From Myxococcus sp. CA023 (GTDB lineage Bacteria; Myxococcota; Myxococcia; Myxococcales; Myxococcaceae): a stretch of DNA of 64,000 nucleotides. Position 1 is the stretch's first letter, and each line of letters starts with the position of its first letter. The DNA is taken from NCBI RefSeq assembly GCF_010998615.1, contig NZ_JAAEAH010000004.1, forward strand, positions 119,569 through 183,568, written 5' to 3'. Made by a program: the position numbers and the translations under genes. This document shows, piece by piece, positions 61,724 through 64,000 of this stretch. The notes under the pieces were generated by a model. That model made no database searches, was not told the origin of the DNA, and worked only from the letters and a program-made list of their open reading frames with translations.

Positions 61724-63823
61724 ATGGCTGGCTTCCGCTTCTGTTCCGCACTCTTGCTGATGTTTGCCCTCACGTCCTCGGCCCATGCGGCCGAGGCGGG
61801 ACCTCCTGTCAACGTGCTCGACGGGTGGCGCTTCCGGTGGGGTGACTCCCCCGTGGGCTCGGAGGGCACGCCCCTGTGGGCGAAGGAAACGGGGGATTCG
61901 AAGGAGTGGCGGACCACGCCCGCGCTCGTGGCGCCGGAGGGACGTGGCGACCACAAGTTCATGTGGCTCAGCATCCCCATCCCGGACGGTGGCTGGACGG
62001 ACCCCGCGCTGTACCTGGGCGAGATCACCCACGCGCTTGAGGTGTACGCGGACGGCCAGCACATCTACACGAGCGGCAAGATCCGGCCGGACAGCTACGA
62101 GATTGGCGAGAACCTGTCCTGGCACATCGTGCCCCTGCCGCGCGACGCGCAGGGCAAGCGCGTGCTGCTGCGCATCCAGTCCAGCAATCCCAACATCGGC
62201 GTGGCTCAGGCCGCGCAGGTGGGCTCGAAGTATGACCTGCTGGTCTACGTGACGCGCCAGGGCCAGGCGCCCTTCGTCATCTGCTGCCTGCTGCTGGCGG
62301 TGGCGCTCGGCGCGGGTGGCGCCTTCGCGCTCCACTGGCGGCGCCGGATGCTGGCGGGCCTGGCGGTCTCCGCGGCCAGCGGCGGCCTGATCCTCCTGGG
62401 CCTGAGCGGCATGCCCACGGCGCTGTGGGGCTCGTCCGCCGCCGCCACGCTGGGCACCACGATGGGCATCTTCCTGCTCGTCGCCGGTCTGATGGAGTTC
62501 GTCGCGGACGCGCTGCTCGACAACCGGCGCGGCTGGTTCCAGAAGGCGGCCATGGTGTTCTCGCCCGTGGCGGGCGTGTGCGCCCTGGCGACGCTCCTGG
62601 ACCTGGGCATCGGGCAGCGCATCCTCGTGCCCTTCCTCCCCATGGCGATGGTGGTGCTGCTGGTGGTGCTCTCGGTGGCCATCACCCAGGCGTGGTTGGG
62701 CAACCCGGACGCGCGCCTCTTCGTCGGTGGCTTCGCGGGGCTCGTCCTCTCCATCGTCCTCACCATCCTCCCCGTCATCGGCCTGGTGGGCTGGTCGCTG
62801 GGCAACGTCACGCACTGGGGCTACGTCGCGTTGACGCTGTCGCTGCTGGGCATCGTCACCCGCCGCTCCATCATGGTGGTGCGCACGCTTGAAGCGCACA
62901 CCCACCAACTGGAGGCGCGCGCGCAGGAAGTGCGCAACCTGGCCGAGCGCATGGGCAACGGCGCCGGCGAGCTCGCCTCGGTGGTGCAGCAGCTCCGCTC
63001 GTCCAGCGACGAGCAGACCGAGGGCGTCAGCCGTCAGGCCGTGGCGCTCCAAGAGGCGGAGCAGACGGTGAAGGAGATCCGCCGCAGCTCGCAGATGACA
63101 GCGGAGAAGGCCAGCGCGCTCGCGGCTTCCGCGGAGAGCGCCGAACAGGTGGGCCGAGAGGGAACGGCCGCCCTGGAGCGCACGCTGTCGGACCTGGCGG
63201 CCATCCGCACCGAGGTCTCCGACATGGCCCGGCGCATCTTCGCGCTCGACGAGCGCACCCGCGAGGTCTCCGGGATCGTGGACTCCGTGAAGGACCTGGC
63301 GGACCAGTCCAACATGCTGGCCATCAACGCCGCCATCGAGGCGGCGCGCAGTGGCGAGAGCGGCCGTGGCTTCGGCGTGGTGGCCCGGGAGATGCGCGGT
63401 CTGGCGGACCAGTCCATCCAGGCCACGCACCGCATCCGCGAGGTGCTCGACGGCGTCAGCAACAGCATGCGTGAGGCGGCCCGCTCCAGTGAGAAGGGCG
63501 ACGAGCGCGTGCGGCTGAGCCTCGACGCCGTGCGGACCTCCAGCGCGCAGTTCCAGCAGCTGGCCGACATCATCGGCGACACCAGCTCCAGCGTGCGGCA
63601 GATCACCGCCGCCGTCAGCGCGCAGGACGCGGGCACCCACCAGATGGCCCAGGCCATCCAGGAGCTGTCCGGACAGATGCAGCGCACGCTGAAGACGGTG
63701 CAGGAGACGCAGGAAGCCACCCGCTCCGTGCAGTCGCTCGCGGAGAGCATGTCTGGCATGGCCAGCCAGACGCTCAAGGCGGAAGGCCTGTCCGTGCCCG
63801 CGGCGCAGGCGCAGGCGCGCTGA
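61724..63823 (+). CDS. Methyl-accepting chemotaxis protein with 7TM-DISM-type sensor
   Basis: A 699-residue protein. Signal peptide MAGFRFCSALLLMFALTSSA; a periplasmic beta domain to about residue 165 (AGPPVNVLDGWRFRWGDS, LYLGEITHALEVYADGQH); seven hydrophobic helices to about 380; then a coiled-coil MCP signalling domain with hairpin tip VKDLADQSNMLAINAAIEAA and RGFGVVAREMRGLAD. There is no HAMP domain. The layout matches 7TM-DISM receptors fused to an MCP tail. Ligand unknown. A hairpin follows at 63838-63876. Confidence 0.88.
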   Translation: MAGFRFCSALLLMFALTSSAHAAEAGPPVNVLDGWRFRWGDSPVGSEGTPLWAKETGDSKEWRTTPALVAPEGRGDHKFMWLSIPIPDGGWTDPALYLGEITHALEVYADGQHIYTSGKIRPDSYEIGENLSWHIVPLPRDAQGKRVLLRIQSSNPNIGVAQAAQVGSKYDLLVYVTRQGQAPFVICCLLLAVALGAGGAFALHWRRRMLAGLAVSAASGGLILLGLSGMPTALWGSSAAATLGTTMGIFLLVAGLMEFVADALLDNRRGWFQKAAMVFSPVAGVCALATLLDLGIGQRILVPFLPMAMVVLLVVLSVAITQAWLGNPDARLFVGGFAGLVLSIVLTILPVIGLVGWSLGNVTHWGYVALTLSLLGIVTRRSIMVVRTLEAHTHQLEARAQEVRNLAERMGNGAGELASVVQQLRSSSDEQTEGVSRQAVALQEAEQTVKEIRRSSQMTAEKASALAASAESAEQVGREGTAALERTLSDLAAIRTEVSDMARRIFALDERTREVSGIVDSVKDLADQSNMLAINAAIEAARSGESGRGFGVVAREMRGLADQSIQATHRIREVLDGVSNSMREAARSSEKGDERVRLSLDAVRTSSAQFQQLADIIGDTSSSVRQITAAVSAQDAGTHQMAQAIQELSGQMQRTLKTVQETQEATRSVQSLAESMSGMASQTLKAEGLSVPAAQAQAR

Positions 63824-63837
63824 TTCCGCAGCCTCCA

Positions 63838-63876
63838 CCTCCGAGCCCGGCGGCCCTCACGGCCACGGCTCGGAGG
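63838..63876. terminator. Hairpin between chemoreceptor and contig-end gene
   Basis: CCTCCGAGCC (63838-63847) pairs with GGCTCGGAGG (63867-63876); inner GGCC/GGCC adds structure. It lies between convergent genes. Confidence 0.55.
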
Positions 63877-63896
63877 CTCCGGCGGGCGCTGGAAGC

Positions 63897-63981
63897 TCAG
63901 CCCAGCGCCTCCTCCAGGAAGGGCGCGGTCTGGCTGAAGGGCAGGCCCACCACCTCCTCCGGTGGGCCCGCCACCACCACC
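63897..63981 (-). CDS. C-terminal end of an unidentified gene (partial)
   Basis: Twenty-seven codons read in from the contig edge end at TGA 63897-63899: VVVAGPPEEVVGLPFSQTAP and then FLEEALG. High G+C at third positions fits coding. Too short to name. The frame is cut by adapter sequence at 63982. Confidence 0.5.
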
Positions 63982-64000
63982 CTGTCTCTTATACACCTCT
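63982..64000. other. Nextera/Tn5 mosaic-end adapter remnant
   Basis: The last 19 bases match the Tn5 mosaic-end complement used in Nextera libraries at 18 of 19 positions; only base 16 differs (C for A). On the minus strand it encodes the artefact peptide MYKRQ seen at many draft contig ends. It is not genomic. Confidence 0.9.

Noticed and set aside
63034..63996. Minus-strand frame starting MYKRQ
   Set aside because: The start lies in adapter sequence and the rest is antisense to the chemoreceptor.
1..64000. CRISPR arrays
   Set aside because: No regularly spaced direct repeats of array type were seen; the repeats at 39-41 kb are coding.

Overview
The window reads as chromosomal DNA of a myxobacterium, probably the Myxococcus/Corallococcus group. 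That is an inference from very high G+C, many lipoproteins, Cys-rich CGDGVCE-type repeat proteins, a large acyl-synthase operon and a synthase-dependent polysaccharide locus. The 3' end of the window is a contig edge carrying a Nextera/Tn5 adapter remnant.

Region A (1-3.7 kb): a partial gene, tRNA-Arg(CCT), a JAMM-motif protein with a small lipoprotein, then eroded mobile DNA: an internally deleted IS3-family transposase and a group II intron (minus strand) whose intron-encoded protein survives only as a C-terminal scrap. This looks like the worn boundary of an island.

Region B (3.7-16.4 kb) is the most unusual part. G+C is visibly lower and codon use differs from the flanks. It holds a complete cloverleaf tRNA-Gly(GCC) with C33 instead of the near-universal U33, a SAM methyltransferase, a B12-type radical SAM enzyme, a divergent 67-aa peptide gene with its own near-consensus promoter, a caspase-fold (CHAT/C25-like) protein with a smaller partner, and an AsnRS-like catalytic core. 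A convergent minus-strand operon encodes a possible class-II synthetase-like protein, an MccF-like S66 peptidase, an archaeal-type ProRS paralogue, an amidohydrolase and a RimL/MccE-like acetyltransferase. I read this as a candidate undescribed peptide natural-product system that draws on tRNA or synthetase chemistry and carries microcin-C-style self-protection. The product and the chemistry are inference.

Region C (16.4-45.4 kb) is mostly core-like: small lipoproteins, an MBL-fold hydrolase, adenylylsulfate kinase, a type II thioesterase and an Sfp-type phosphopantetheinyl transferase. It continues with a polysaccharide synthase/export operon, an MBL-Rieske protein, TerC, tRNA-Val(CAC), SCP2, Hsp70, a UvrD helicase, an NlpC/P60-like lipoprotein, a GT2 and a zinc-ribbon protein with about 15 TQxFGAV repeats. 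ComEA, aspartate kinase and histidine ammonia-lyase close it.

Region D (45.1-57.3 kb): a four-gene minus operon of ACP-ACP-FabL-like reductase, a 2151-aa hotdog-AT-KS-KS(inactive)-KR-DH synthase, a membrane fatty-acid desaturase and a methyltransferase. It looks like an orphan PUFA-synthase-like pathway. A PhoX-like gene remnant abuts its end.

Region E (57.3-64 kb): a three-gene cassette (unknown protein, PqqD-like/radical SAM/SPASM-like enzyme, SUMF1-fold protein), a lipoyl-less acyltransferase, a 7TM chemoreceptor, and the last codons of a minus-strand gene at the contig edge.
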